From Pseudomonas lini (lineage in GTDB: Bacteria; Pseudomonadota; Gammaproteobacteria; Pseudomonadales; Pseudomonadaceae): a DNA stretch of 64,000 nt. The DNA is taken from contig NZ_JYLB01000004.1 in assembly GCF_001042905.1 (NCBI RefSeq), positions 186,001 through 250,000 on the forward strand, read 5' to 3'. The notes beneath the pieces are model-generated. The model saw nothing but the letters and a program-made list of their open reading frames with translations. It made no database searches and had not been told where the DNA came from. The position numbers and the translations under genes are program-made. Of the stretch, positions 29,385 through 39,000 are shown in pieces. Every line of letters starts with the position of its first letter. Within the stretch, counting starts at the first letter, position 1.

Positions 29385-30743
29385 ATGGAAGAGCAACTCC
29401 CCACGACTGTGACCTATAAACCCAAGTTACTGCTGGTCGACGATGAGGAGTCGATTCTCAACAGCCTGCGCCGCCTGCTGCGCGGCCAACCCTACGAGGT
29501 GCTGCTGGCCACCAGCGGTGCCCAGGCGCTGGAGATCATGGCGCGGCAGCCGATCGATCTGGTGATGAGCGACGCGCGTATGCCCAATATGGATGGCTCG
29601 ACGCTGCTGGCGCACATCCATCAGCGTTACCCCGACACCCTCCGGATCATGCTGACCGGTTATGCCGATCCGTCGGCCATTATCAAAGCCATCAATGAAG
29701 GGCAGATTCATCGTTACATCAGCAAACCCTGGCACGATGAGGAAATGCTGCTGATGTTGCGACAATCACTCGCCTATCAGCATTCCGAGCGTGAGCGCTT
29801 GCGTCTGGTGCAGGAGACATGGGATCGGAACGAGGAATTGAAGCTGCTCAACGCCACCCTGGAAAAACACGTCGCGGCCCGCACCAGCGAGCTGCAACAG
29901 ACCGCCGACATGCTGGACCTGGCCTACGAAGAGCTCAAACGCAGCTATGTCACCGGCACCGAAGTGTTTTCGTTGCTGGCCAACCTGCGCCTGCCGCCCG
30001 CCAAACAGACCAACCGGCAGATCATCGAACTGGTGCGGGTGTACTGCAAACTCCATGGCCTGGATGAAGGCTCCAGTCGTGACCTGACCATGGCAGCGGC
30101 GCTCTACAACATCGGTAAGTTGAGCTGGACCGACAGCATGATGAGCACGCCCTCGGACCTGCTGCATCACAGTGACCGCGAGCGCTATCGGGGTTATCCG
30201 AAGCAGAGTGAGTCGCTACTGATGACGCTCGATCCGATGAAGGATGCCGCCCGGCTGATCCTGCATCACCAGGAGCGTTGGGACGGCAGCGGTTTTCCTG
30301 ATCGGCTCAAAAGCGAAGCGATTCCGTTCGGTTCGCGGTTGCTGAAACTGGCGGTGGATTTCATCGAGTTGCAGCGCGGGCTGATTCTCGAACGGCAGAT
30401 GAACAGCGATGAAGCCCTGGTGTATATCCGCCAATACGCCGGTCGCCTCTACGACCCGGAACTGGTGGAGGATTTCATTCAGGTCTGCGCCACTTATCTG
30501 AGCGACGTGACGCTGGCCGATCCGACGGTCAAGGTGCTGACCACCCGGGATCTGGTGGCGGGCATGATCCTGGCGCGCAATCTCAATGCCGACAACGGCA
30601 TGCTGTTGCTCAATGCCGGCAAGGTATTGAATGGGGCGCTGGTGGAGAAGTTGATCGCCTTCGAGGCGATGGAAGGTGCCAAGTACAGCATTTTTGTGAA
30701 AGTGCCGGAGGAAGTGGAGGGCGCGCTGCTCGAGACGGGGTGA
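29385..30743 (+). CDS. Response regulator with degenerate HD-GYP (YN-GYP) domain
   Basis: A 452-residue protein with an N-terminal receiver (LLLVDDEESILNSLRRLL; aspartate in MSDARMPNMDG near residue 62; KPW) and a coiled coil at about 145-190. The following domain aligns with HD-GYP, but the catalytic HD pair is YN (AALYNIGKLSW near 240) and the GYP motif is GFP in DGSGFPDRL. HHQERWDGSG is kept. Family knowledge: P. aeruginosa PA2572 is a described YN-GYP regulator lacking phosphodiesterase activity. The ATG has GAGG 7 nt upstream. The gene diverges from the cyclase/phosphodiesterase operon, so it is a likely partner, perhaps a c-di-GMP-linked regulator acting by protein contact. Confidence 0.85.
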   Translation: MEEQLPTTVTYKPKLLLVDDEESILNSLRRLLRGQPYEVLLATSGAQALEIMARQPIDLVMSDARMPNMDGSTLLAHIHQRYPDTLRIMLTGYADPSAIIKAINEGQIHRYISKPWHDEEMLLMLRQSLAYQHSERERLRLVQETWDRNEELKLLNATLEKHVAARTSELQQTADMLDLAYEELKRSYVTGTEVFSLLANLRLPPAKQTNRQIIELVRVYCKLHGLDEGSSRDLTMAAALYNIGKLSWTDSMMSTPSDLLHHSDRERYRGYPKQSESLLMTLDPMKDAARLILHHQERWDGSGFPDRLKSEAIPFGSRLLKLAVDFIELQRGLILERQMNSDEALVYIRQYAGRLYDPELVEDFIQVCATYLSDVTLADPTVKVLTTRDLVAGMILARNLNADNGMLLLNAGKVLNGALVEKLIAFEAMEGAKYSIFVKVPEEVEGALLETG

Positions 30744-30771
30744 GCTTTCCAGACTTAGCACTGTGGGCCCC

Positions 30772-30885
30772 CTGTGGCGAGGGGGCTTGCCCCCGTTTGA
30801 GTGCGTAGCACTCACAAGATCTTTGGTGCATTAGAGATTTTGGGGCCGCTTCGCAGCCCAACGGGGGCAAGCCCTCTCGCCACAG
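30772..30885. repeat. REPIN, GTGGCGAGGGGGC family, copy 3
   Basis: The arms CTGTGGCGAGGGGGCTTGCC and the complement match the copies beside the RAYT; the spacer differs strongly. It follows the YN-GYP gene. Confidence 0.85.
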
Positions 30886-30984
30886 TCGCTCCCACAGGGG
30901 GTTCTGCAGATGCTTTTTTCGGCGTGACGAAGAACCGGCATGCATGTGATCCTTGCTGCCTTTACCCAAGGCCAATCCAGACCC

Positions 30985-31419
30985 ATGACGCTTTCATCCG
31001 CCGCTTCGCCCCGTCTCATCCGCATTGCCGCTGCCCTGCTGATCGGCCCCGACGGTCGCACCCTGTTGGTGCGCAAGCGCGGCACCCAGGCGTTCATGCA
31101 GCCGGGGGGCAAGATCGAGGCCCATGAGCAACCGGTCCATGCTCTTGCCCGTGAACTGGAGGAGGAGCTGGGGCTGGTCATCGATCCGGCGCATGCCGTC
31201 TATCTGGGGCAATTCTCGGCACCGGCCGCCAATGAGCCGGGTTATGTCGTACAGGCCGAACTCTTTCAACTGACCATCGATTCGCACGTTTCCCCGGCGG
31301 CGGAGATCGAAGAGGTGCGCTGGATCGATCCGGCCACCGACGGCGATGTCACGCTGGCGCCATTGACACGGGACCTGATCTTGCCGTTTTATCGAGCCTC
31401 ACTGATCGATACTGCCTGA
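30985..31419 (+). CDS. Nudix hydrolase
   Basis: A 144-residue protein with a complete Nudix box: GGKIEAHEQ followed by ALARELEEELGL (pattern Gx5Ex7REUxEExGU). The fold start RLIRIAAALLIGPDGRTLLV is typical of small Nudix enzymes. Family knowledge: they cleave nucleoside diphosphates linked to another group; the substrate cannot be told from this sequence. I chose the ATG at 30985 because the conserved region begins a few residues later; 30940 is an alternative. The next gene starts 24 bases downstream and a third follows almost directly, so Nudix, LysE and GNAT genes probably form one transcript. Confidence 0.8.
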   Translation: MTLSSAASPRLIRIAAALLIGPDGRTLLVRKRGTQAFMQPGGKIEAHEQPVHALARELEEELGLVIDPAHAVYLGQFSAPAANEPGYVVQAELFQLTIDSHVSPAAEIEEVRWIDPATDGDVTLAPLTRDLILPFYRASLIDTA

Positions 31420-31442
31420 TCGTCCAAGGACGGAGGATGCCC

Positions 31443-32081
31443 ATGATCCCGCTTCAAGACTTGCTGATTTTCGCCGCCGCGGCGTTGCTGATGGTGCTCA
31501 CGCCCGGGCCGAACATGATCTACCTGATCTCTCGTTCAATCTGCCAGGGGCGTAAGGCCGGGGTGACTTCGCTGCTGGGCGTGGTCGCGGGGTTTTTAGT
31601 GCACCTGTTCGCGGCCGCCGCGGGTTTGACCGCGGTGTTCGTGGCAGTGCCGATGGCTTATGAAGTGTTGAAGTGGGCCGGTGCGCTGTACCTGTTGTGG
31701 CTGGCCTGGCAGGCGGTCAAGCCCGGTGCGCGTTCGCCGTTCGAGGCGCAGCAGTTGCCGGCGGATTCGTCGCGCAAGTTGATCACCATGGGCTTTCTCA
31801 CCAGCGCTCTGAACCCGAAGATTGCGGTGTTTTACCTGTCGGTGTTTCCGCAGTTCATTACCCCTGAGCACGGTTCGGTGTTCACCCAGAGCATCCTCCT
31901 CGGCCTGACCCAGATCAGCGTGAGCTTCAGCGTCAACCTGCTGATCGCGTTGTTTGCCGCGGGCATCGCGTCCTGGTTCGTCAATAACCCGAACTGGCTG
32001 GCGATGCAGCGTTACTTCATGGGCTTCGTGCTGTCCGGGCTGGCAGTGCGGTTGATGCTTGAGCAGCGGCGAGTGGCCTGA
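31443..32081 (+). CDS. LysE/RhtB-family amino acid exporter
   Basis: A 212-residue membrane protein with five to six hydrophobic segments and the LysE-family signature LTPGPNMIYLISRSICQGRKAG near the start. GFLTSALNPKIAVFYLSVFPQF, another family block, is in the middle. Family knowledge: these proteins export amino acids or derivatives such as homoserine and threonine with protons. GGAGG is adjacent to an ATG at 31437 but correctly spaced (6 nt) before the ATG at 31443, which decides the start. The GNAT gene begins 2 bases after the stop. The exported compound is unknown. Confidence 0.85.
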   Translation: MIPLQDLLIFAAAALLMVLTPGPNMIYLISRSICQGRKAGVTSLLGVVAGFLVHLFAAAAGLTAVFVAVPMAYEVLKWAGALYLLWLAWQAVKPGARSPFEAQQLPADSSRKLITMGFLTSALNPKIAVFYLSVFPQFITPEHGSVFTQSILLGLTQISVSFSVNLLIALFAAGIASWFVNNPNWLAMQRYFMGFVLSGLAVRLMLEQRRVA

Positions 32082-32083
32082 AG

Positions 32084-32596
32084 ATGTGGATTGGACGGCT
32101 TGATGCCAGCCATGCCCTGGATTACCGGGCGCTGATGCTTGAGGCCTATGACTTGCATCCCCAGGCGTTCACTTCCAGCGTGCGCGAGCGCGCCGTGATG
32201 CCGCTGAGTTGGTGGGAATCGCGCCTGACCAGCAAGCTGGACCGGGTACTTGGGGCGTTTGAGGAAGGGAAACTGGCGGGCATCGTCGGCCTGGCCTTCG
32301 AGTCTCGGGAAAAGGCCCGGCACAAGGCGACATTGTTTGGCATGTATGTTTCGAAGGAGGTTCGGCAGCGCGGTCTCGGTTATCAACTGGTTCAGGCTGC
32401 GTTGGCCGAAGCGCAGACCCATCAGGGCCTGCGGCTGATCCAGTTGACCGTCACCGCCGGCAATGAAGCTGCGTTCAAGCTGTATCAGCGTTGCGGCTTC
32501 GTGCAGTTCGGCCTGGAACCCTTGGCGGTGCGAGTCGGCGAAGACTATTTCGACAAGATCCATATGTGGCGCGAGCTCACCACTGAGCCTTTGTAG
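32084..32596 (+). CDS. GNAT family N-acetyltransferase
   Basis: A 170-residue single-domain acetyltransferase. The acetyl-CoA binding region is TLFGMYVSKEVRQRGLGYQLVQAALAEA, with a Q/RxxGxG/A-like QRGLGY. The usual end follows: LTVTAGNEAAFKLYQRCGFVQFG. The acceptor is not predictable. It starts 2 bases after the LysE-type gene. The TAG stop codon lies inside the left arm of a REPIN (32592-32684), so the repeat supplies the stop and may have set the C-terminus. Confidence 0.8.
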   Translation: MWIGRLDASHALDYRALMLEAYDLHPQAFTSSVRERAVMPLSWWESRLTSKLDRVLGAFEEGKLAGIVGLAFESREKARHKATLFGMYVSKEVRQRGLGYQLVQAALAEAQTHQGLRLIQLTVTAGNEAAFKLYQRCGFVQFGLEPLAVRVGEDYFDKIHMWRELTTEPL

Positions 32597-32684
32597 GAGC
32601 GAGGCTTGCCCGCGAAGGCGGTTTCATATTCAGCATTGATGTCGGCTGACACACCGCTTTCGCGGGCAAGCCTCGCTCCTACAG
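32592..32684. repeat. REPIN, GTAGGAGCGAGGCTTGC type, overlapping the GNAT stop codon
   Basis: The inverted arms TGTAGGAGCGAGGCTTGCCC and the complement enclose a spacer of about 35 bases. The first arm contains the TAG stop of the upstream gene. It separates the GNAT gene from convergent metR. Confidence 0.9.
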
Positions 32685-32696
32685 GGGGGTGGTGTT

Positions 32697-33626
32697 CTAT
32701 CGGACGGCACTAACCCCATCCAGCGTCGAAAACGACGTGTCCTTGGCCGTCAGCAAGAAGTCGCGCATGTATGGCGCGTCCAGCATGTCGGCGCGAATCC
32801 CGGCGTAGAGCGTAGCAAACAAGCCTTTCTCGCCCAGTCGCTTGGCCTTCACATAACCCCGTGAACTGTATTCATGCAGCGCCCAATGGGGCATGCCGCA
32901 GACACCGCGACCGCTGGCCACCAGTTGCATCATCATCACTGTCAGTTCCGACGTGCGCACTTGGGCCGGTTCGATGTCGGCCGGTTCCAGGAAGCGGGTG
33001 AAGATGTCCAGCCGATCGCGCTCCACTGGGTAGGTAATCAAAGTTTCCGTCAGCAGGTCTTCGGGCACGATGTACGGCTTGCTCGCCAAGCGGTGCTGAT
33101 TAGCTACCGCAAGCATGGCTTCGTAGGTGAACAACGGGACGTAAGTGATCCCGACCAGTTCCAGCGGGTCGGAGGTCACCACCAGGTCCAGGTCGCCTCG
33201 GGCCAGCGCGGGCAGCGGGGCGAAGGAGAAACCCGAGGCCAGGTCCAGCTCGACTTCCGGCCAGGCATCGCGGAACTGGTCGATGGTCGGCATCAGCCAC
33301 TGAAAGCAACTGTGGCACTCGATCGCCATGTGCAAACGCCCCGCAGTGCCGCCGGCCAGTCGCGCAATGTCACGCTCGGCGCCGCGCAGCAATGGCAGGG
33401 TGGCGTCGGCCAGTTGCAGCAGGCGCAAACCGGCACTGGTGAAGCGCACCGGTTTGGTCTTGCGCACGAACAACTGCATGCCCATGCGCTCTTCCAGCTC
33501 CTTGAACTGGTGGGACAGTGCCGACTGGGTCAGGTGCAAGCGGTCGGCCGCATCCACCAGGCTGTCGGCTTCGCGCAAGGCGTGCAGGGTCTTCAGGTGA
33601 CGGATTTCAAGCACCGGAGGCTCCAT
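32697..33626 (-). CDS. metR: LysR-family regulator of methionine genes
   Basis: A 309-residue LysR protein. The N-terminal helix-turn-helix (LKTLHALREADSLVDAADRL, then TQSALSHQFKELEERMG and LFVRKTKPVRFT) and the effector domain (MAIECHSCFQWLMPTIDQF, DLDLVVTSDP) match MetR of E. coli in memory over their length. Family knowledge: MetR uses homocysteine as coactivator and turns on metE. It is divergent from metE with 108 bases between the start codons, which contain a MetR-like palindrome. That arrangement is the classic one and supports the name. Confidence 0.92.
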   Translation of the reverse strand: MEPPVLEIRHLKTLHALREADSLVDAADRLHLTQSALSHQFKELEERMGMQLFVRKTKPVRFTSAGLRLLQLADATLPLLRGAERDIARLAGGTAGRLHMAIECHSCFQWLMPTIDQFRDAWPEVELDLASGFSFAPLPALARGDLDLVVTSDPLELVGITYVPLFTYEAMLAVANQHRLASKPYIVPEDLLTETLITYPVERDRLDIFTRFLEPADIEPAQVRTSELTVMMMQLVASGRGVCGMPHWALHEYSSRGYVKAKRLGEKGLFATLYAGIRADMLDAPYMRDFLLTAKDTSFSTLDGVSAVR

Positions 33627-33656
33627 GAGGAAAATTTGTGATCAACACGAAAAGGT

Positions 33657-33669
33657 TGAGTTTGTCTCA
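33657..33669 (+). promoter_or_regulatory. MetR-box-like palindrome between metR and metE
   Basis: TGAG-TTTGT-CTCA is a perfect palindrome with a 5-nt centre and matches the known MetR site TGAANNNNNTTCA except for one symmetric base. It lies in the 108-bp gap between the divergent start codons. Confidence 0.6.
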
Positions 33670-33734
33670 TGTTGGGTGGGCTGTCGACAATAGCACCATG
33701 TTTTATAGCGTCCTTTATAGAGAGAACTCTTACC

Positions 33735-36047
33735 ATGGCCTTGGCCCACACACTTGGTTTCCCGCGCATCGGCGCTGACCGCGAATTGAAAAAAGCCCTC
33801 GAATCCTACTGGAAGGGCGACCTCGATCAGAACGCATTGAAAAGCGTCGGCCGCCAACTGCGCGCCACCCACTGGCAATTGCAAAAAGACGCCGGCATCG
33901 ACCTGCTGCCCGTGGGCGACTTCGCCTGGTACGACCAGGTACTGACTCATTCCCTGACCTTCGGTGTCATCCCCGAGCGTTTCGACAGTGCCAAGGATTC
34001 CCGTGGCCTGCCGACACTCGACACCCTGTTCGCCATGGCCCGTGGCGCTAGCGCGGCCTGCTGCGGCGGTGAACATGGCAAGGCGCAATATGCTCAGGAA
34101 CTGACCAAGTGGTTCGACACCAACTACCACTATCTGGTCCCGGAGTTCACCGCAGACCAACAATTCAAACTGAGCTGGGAACAGCTGTTCGATGAAGTCG
34201 ACGAAGCCAAAGCCCTGGGCCACAACGTCAAACCGGTAATCATTGGCCCGTTGACCTATCTGTGGCTGGGCAAGGCAAAGGGTGATGGCTTCGACAAACT
34301 CGACCTGCTGGAGCGCCTGCTGCCAATCTACGGTGAAATCCTCGGTCGCCTCGCCGCCCAAGGCGTGGAGTGGGTGCAGATCGACGAACCGATCCTCACC
34401 CTCGACCTGCCACAGGCCTGGAAAAACGCCTTCGAACGCGCCTATCACATCCTTCAATACTCGCCGCTGAAAAAACTCGTGGCAACCTACTTCAGTGGCC
34501 TGGAAGACAACCTTGGCCTGGCTGTCAGTCTGCCAGTGCAAGGCTTGCACATCGACGCGGTGCGCGCGCCGGATCAACTCGGCCAAGTGCTGGATCGCCT
34601 GCCCACCTACAAGATTCTCTCGGTAGGCCTGGTCAACGGTCGCAACGTCTGGCGCTGCGAACTGGAGCAAGTCCTCGCGCAACTGCAGCCGGCCCAAGAG
34701 CGCTTCGGCGATAACTTGTGGGTCAGCAGTTCCTGCTCGCTGCTGCACAGCCCGGTGGACCTGGACCGTGAAGAAAAACTCGACCCGGAACTGAAAAGCT
34801 GGCTGGCGTTTGCCGTGCAGAAGTGCGGTGAAATTGCCGTGCTGCGTGATGCCCTGAATGATCCGCAAGCGCCGAAGGTACAAGCCGCACTGGCTGAAAG
34901 CCGCGCCATTGCGGCCAGTCGCGCCCAATCTCCGCGTATCCACAAAGCGGATGTTCAGGCCCGAATCAACGCCATTGGCGCGGCGGACAGCCAACGTCAC
35001 TCGCCGTTTGCCAAACGCATCGCACAACAACAGGCACGGCTGAAACTGCCGGCGTTCCCGACCACTACCATTGGCTCGTTCCCGCAGACGGGTTCGATCC
35101 GTCTGGCGCGCCAGGCCTTCAAGCAAGGCAAGCTGTCGGCCAACGATTACACCGATGCCATGCACAGTGAAATCCGCCACGCCGTGCAAATCCAGGAACG
35201 CCTGGGCCTGGACGTGCTGGTTCACGGTGAAGCCGAGCGCAACGACATGGTCGAGTACTTTGCCGAACAGCTTGAAGGTTATGCCTTCACCCGTTTCGGC
35301 TGGGTTCAGAGCTACGGTTCGCGCTGCGTCAAACCGGCGATCATTTATGGCGACCTGAGCCGTCCGAAGCCGATGACGGTCGACTGGATCACCTATGCCC
35401 AAAGCCTGACCGACAAGGTCATGAAAGGCATGCTCACCGGTCCTGTGACCATGCTGATGTGGTCGTTCCCGCGCGAAGACGTCTCGCGCAAAGTTCAGGC
35501 GCAGCAACTGGCCCTGGCCTTGCGCGATGAAGTGGTGGACCTGGAAAACGCCGGCATCAAAATCGTTCAGATCGACGAAGCCGCCTTCCGCGAAGGGCTG
35601 CCGCTACGCCGGGCGCAATGGCAGGAATACCTCGACTGGGCGGTGGAAGCTTTCCGCCTGAGTGCATCGGGCGTGCGCGACGAAACCCAGATTCACACTC
35701 ACATGTGCTACAGCGAATTCAATGACGTAATTGAGTCCATAGCAGCCATGGACGCCGATGTGATCACCATCGAAACCTCGCGCTCGGACATGGAACTGCT
35801 GGAGGCCTTCGAAGCGTTCGACTACCCGAACGACATCGGCCCGGGCGTCTATGACATCCACTCGCCACGGGTGCCGGACACGGCCGAGATGGTGACGTTG
35901 ATGAGCAAAGCGGTGAAGCGGATTCCGGCCGAGCGGTTGTGGGTCAATCCCGATTGTGGGTTGAAGACCCGCGCATGGCCGGAAACAGAAGCCGCGTTGG
36001 TAAACATGGTCGCGGCGGCACGCCTGCTGCGCAGTCAACTGGCCTGA
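33735..36047 (+). CDS. metE: Cobalamin-independent methionine synthase
   Basis: A 770-residue protein of normal MetE length. It transfers a methyl group from methyltetrahydrofolate triglutamate to homocysteine, the last step of methionine synthesis. The N-terminal motif [20 protein letters not shown] and the C-terminal catalytic half are both present. Zinc ligands are visible in HTHMCYSEF near residue 655 and NPDCGLKTR near 738. ATG at 33735 is preceded by a purine-rich AGAGAG; an in-frame start at 33669 would run through the regulatory site. No cobalamin riboswitch is seen upstream. Control by MetR is likely. A strong hairpin follows. Confidence 0.96.
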   Translation: MALAHTLGFPRIGADRELKKALESYWKGDLDQNALKSVGRQLRATHWQLQKDAGIDLLPVGDFAWYDQVLTHSLTFGVIPERFDSAKDSRGLPTLDTLFAMARGASAACCGGEHGKAQYAQELTKWFDTNYHYLVPEFTADQQFKLSWEQLFDEVDEAKALGHNVKPVIIGPLTYLWLGKAKGDGFDKLDLLERLLPIYGEILGRLAAQGVEWVQIDEPILTLDLPQAWKNAFERAYHILQYSPLKKLVATYFSGLEDNLGLAVSLPVQGLHIDAVRAPDQLGQVLDRLPTYKILSVGLVNGRNVWRCELEQVLAQLQPAQERFGDNLWVSSSCSLLHSPVDLDREEKLDPELKSWLAFAVQKCGEIAVLRDALNDPQAPKVQAALAESRAIAASRAQSPRIHKADVQARINAIGAADSQRHSPFAKRIAQQQARLKLPAFPTTTIGSFPQTGSIRLARQAFKQGKLSANDYTDAMHSEIRHAVQIQERLGLDVLVHGEAERNDMVEYFAEQLEGYAFTRFGWVQSYGSRCVKPAIIYGDLSRPKPMTVDWITYAQSLTDKVMKGMLTGPVTMLMWSFPREDVSRKVQAQQLALALRDEVVDLENAGIKIVQIDEAAFREGLPLRRAQWQEYLDWAVEAFRLSASGVRDETQIHTHMCYSEFNDVIESIAAMDADVITIETSRSDMELLEAFEAFDYPNDIGPGVYDIHSPRVPDTAEMVTLMSKAVKRIPAERLWVNPDCGLKTRAWPETEAALVNMVAAARLLRSQLA

Positions 36048-36057
36048 CAGCTGACTG

Positions 36058-36087
36058 ACAACGGAGCGCTTTCGGGCGCTCCGTTGT
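36058..36087. terminator. Terminator shared by metE and the convergent giant gene
   Basis: A perfect 12-bp stem (ACAACGGAGCGC / GCGCTCCGTTGT) with loop TTTCGG and a T-rich 3' side lies 11 bases after metE and 6 bases beyond the stop of the opposite gene. Confidence 0.8.
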
Positions 36088-36093
36088 TGTTCT

Positions 36094-39000
36094 TCACAGC
36101 TGTGGAAAATGTTTGTGCGCCAGCGGTTTGCCGATGTCGCCCCGCCAGATTGATTCCACCTGAGCACCGCTGCTGGCTTGAGCCTGCTGCCATTGCAGGC
36201 CCAGATTGCGTTGCTCAGGCAATTTCAGATGACCTTTGACGAAGTCGTTGAACGGCGACTTCGCCGAGGGGTAATGAAAGTGCGCATACCACAGCGTTTG
36301 CGGCGGCTGGCGGGTCAAATCGCGAACTTCATACTCCTGCAGAAAATCCCGTCGACCGTCCGGGCGCTTGCCAATATCGCGCAATGCGCCTTCCTTGCGG
36401 ATGTCCACCACCCGTTGCTCCAGCAGGTAGTCCAGATAACCCTCGGTCGGGGTTTTGCTGTTCATGGACTGTTCGATGCGCAGGGTACGCCCGGCACGCG
36501 CCAGGTCTCGGGCCTGATCGGACAATTGCAGCACCAGCGGATCATGAGGTGAGAGACGTTCGATGGCTTGGGCGCGCATCGATAATTCGGCAGCCTCCAA
36601 GCTCATCATGTGTTCCAGATCCACTGGCAGCATGTCTTGCCGGGCATAACCGTCGACTTTGTTTTTATAGGTGGGCACCGTCGCGAGTCTTTTTCTGGCT
36701 TCCGCCAGCAACGGTTGAACATCCGAGGGCAGAGGTGATTGCGCCGGCACGGCGGGCTCACTGAGGTGGTATTTGCCACTGGAGCGCGGTAGCCAGGTTT
36801 CCGTACGTCCGTCGATACCGTCAATGGTGAAGCGCTTTTGCCGAGTGGCTGCGTCCGTATGCTCGACACCGACGAACAGGCGATTGTCTTCGGTTTCAAA
36901 GAGCTTCTTGCCGGTTGTGCCCTCCGTTGGTGTGATCGAGGCTCGATGCCCGAGGGCGTTTCGCGCGTACTCTTCGACCTTTGCCAGACTGTCCAGAAAC
37001 GGCGTGATCTGCTCCAGATCCAGGTGTTGCGGGTAGCCCAGTGTCCACGCCTTCAGGTTGCGGCGGAACTCGGCGTAGGTCGCCAGGCAGTCCTCGAATA
37101 CCCGGTTGCGCTGGGTCAGGCTGGCACGTACTTCCGACAGGTTGTGCTGGGTGAAGAGTGCACGCCCGACCTGAGTACGGGCTTGTTTCAGTTGAACGTG
37201 AAAATAAACCCAGGTGGTGTCATCGATGGCATCGAGACGGGTGATGATCTCCAGAAGGTGAGCCGCTTTCAGGTAACGGTAGTTGGTCTCGCTTAACATC
37301 GTGTTCACTGTCGCTACGTCAGCCGCCATCCTGGCTTTGTGCTCACGGTAGGTGATTTGACGATTCCACAGATTGACCTGCTCCACGGCGGCATGCGCTT
37401 GATCAAATTCCTGGAGGAAGGCTTTGCGCACGTTCTTGCGTTGTTCCATCAGGCGCAAGTGGGCGCCGGTATCGTTGACGGGGGTGGTGTCTGAACGAGT
37501 GACCAGTTCATCGATCCGGTCGAGGTGTTCCAGCAGGCGTTCTTTGCCGAACTGTATCCGGTGCACCGTCCGATCGACCACGACCCAGGCGTTACTGCTT
37601 TGCAATTCCTTTATCTGAGTGCGTTTTCTTCCATGGCTCAGTGGCAACAGGTCAGCCAGGTTTTGGTAACAGTTTTGGGCGGCATCGATGTCAGCGGCAC
37701 AGGCGCTTTCCAGAGGTGCGCGCAAGGCCTGACGCTGGCTCGGTGTGCTGGCGTGATAGCTGTCGATGGCAACATTGGTGCGGCGGGTCTGGGTATCGAG
37801 CCGCCGAATGTAGGCGTCGGCGGTATTGGTCAGAGTCAGTTGACGGCGCAAGTTGCGATCAGTCCACCAGCGGGGTAGCCAACGCCTGATGGCGGCTGGC
37901 CAGAGCGGATCCATGCCGTCGGCCAGATGCCCGAGCGCCGCACCGCCGCCCACGCCGCCGCCCTCCATCAATGTGCCATACACCGCATAGTGGGTGTTCC
38001 AGTTGCCGGCCTCATCGAGGGCGATCGGCTGTTTATAGGCGCGGGCCCAGGTGCCGTGCAAACGCCAGCCACGAGGGGCATCACTCAGCTCGATCCGGTA
38101 GATACGCCCTTGGCTGATCATGAAATCGCCGTCGGCATGCCGATAGACATTGCGATAGATGCCGTGTGTGGCAGGTTGCAATCCAGCCAGAGAAATTTGG
38201 TGTTCGTATTCGTAGCCGTGAAAGTAATCCAGGACGCGGCGGGCCTGTCGACGCGAAGACGCCTGCAAGGCACCGGCCGTTCTGGCCATTGTGCGTAACT
38301 GACGATGGCGCGTTATCGCGCGGGCAGCACCAGGAGCCGCATTGGCCCCCGGAAGAATATCCATGGCGGCGTCGATCAACGACAACAGCACCGCCTCCAC
38401 CTCGGCCAGACCATGACCGACATCGCCACGCAGGAAAGCAGCGACCGCCAGATTGGCGCTGCCCCAGGCGTCATACAAGGCAATGGCGGTGCCCACGAAT
38501 GGCACCATGCCCAGGGCCATTTTCAGATAATTGAACATCGCGCCGGACTTCAGTGCGCAGTGCTCCAGGTACAAGGCGTCATTGGAGCGTGAGGTACTTC
38601 GATGGGCTTGCAGCAAACGCCCCATATGCACATTGAGCAGATGCGCCGCCAGTGAGGTGGTGGCCGGCCATGCCATGCCGACGCCGATCAGCGCATCGAA
38701 GTTTCGCAGCAAGGCCTGATTGATCCGACTGACGTGAAGGGCGAAGTCGCCATGCAAGGCACGCCCGGCCAGATAGTTGACCATGTTGGTGTGCAGGCAC
38801 AGGTTGAACAGGTTTTGGCGTGCCTGCTCAAGAGTGTCGTATTGGCGCAGGTGGAGACCGTCCGGGCTGTCCGGCAGGTAGAGCAGCGTCAGGCCGCTGA
38901 CCTGTTCCTGGATGAAGGTGACACCCGTCAAAGTGCTCGGGCCCTGATGCTGCGTGTCTTCACCACCGACTGTCAGGTGGGCCGGCAGCAGCACGATACG

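Noticed and set aside
33627..33734. Cobalamin or SAM riboswitch before metE
   Set aside because: The gap is only 108 bases and has no B12-box-like or SAM-box-like structure; a MetR-like site explains regulation.
33642..35507. A 621-codon open frame opposite metE
   Set aside because: It is the mirror of a conserved enzyme, has no recognisable domain and would cover the MetR region.
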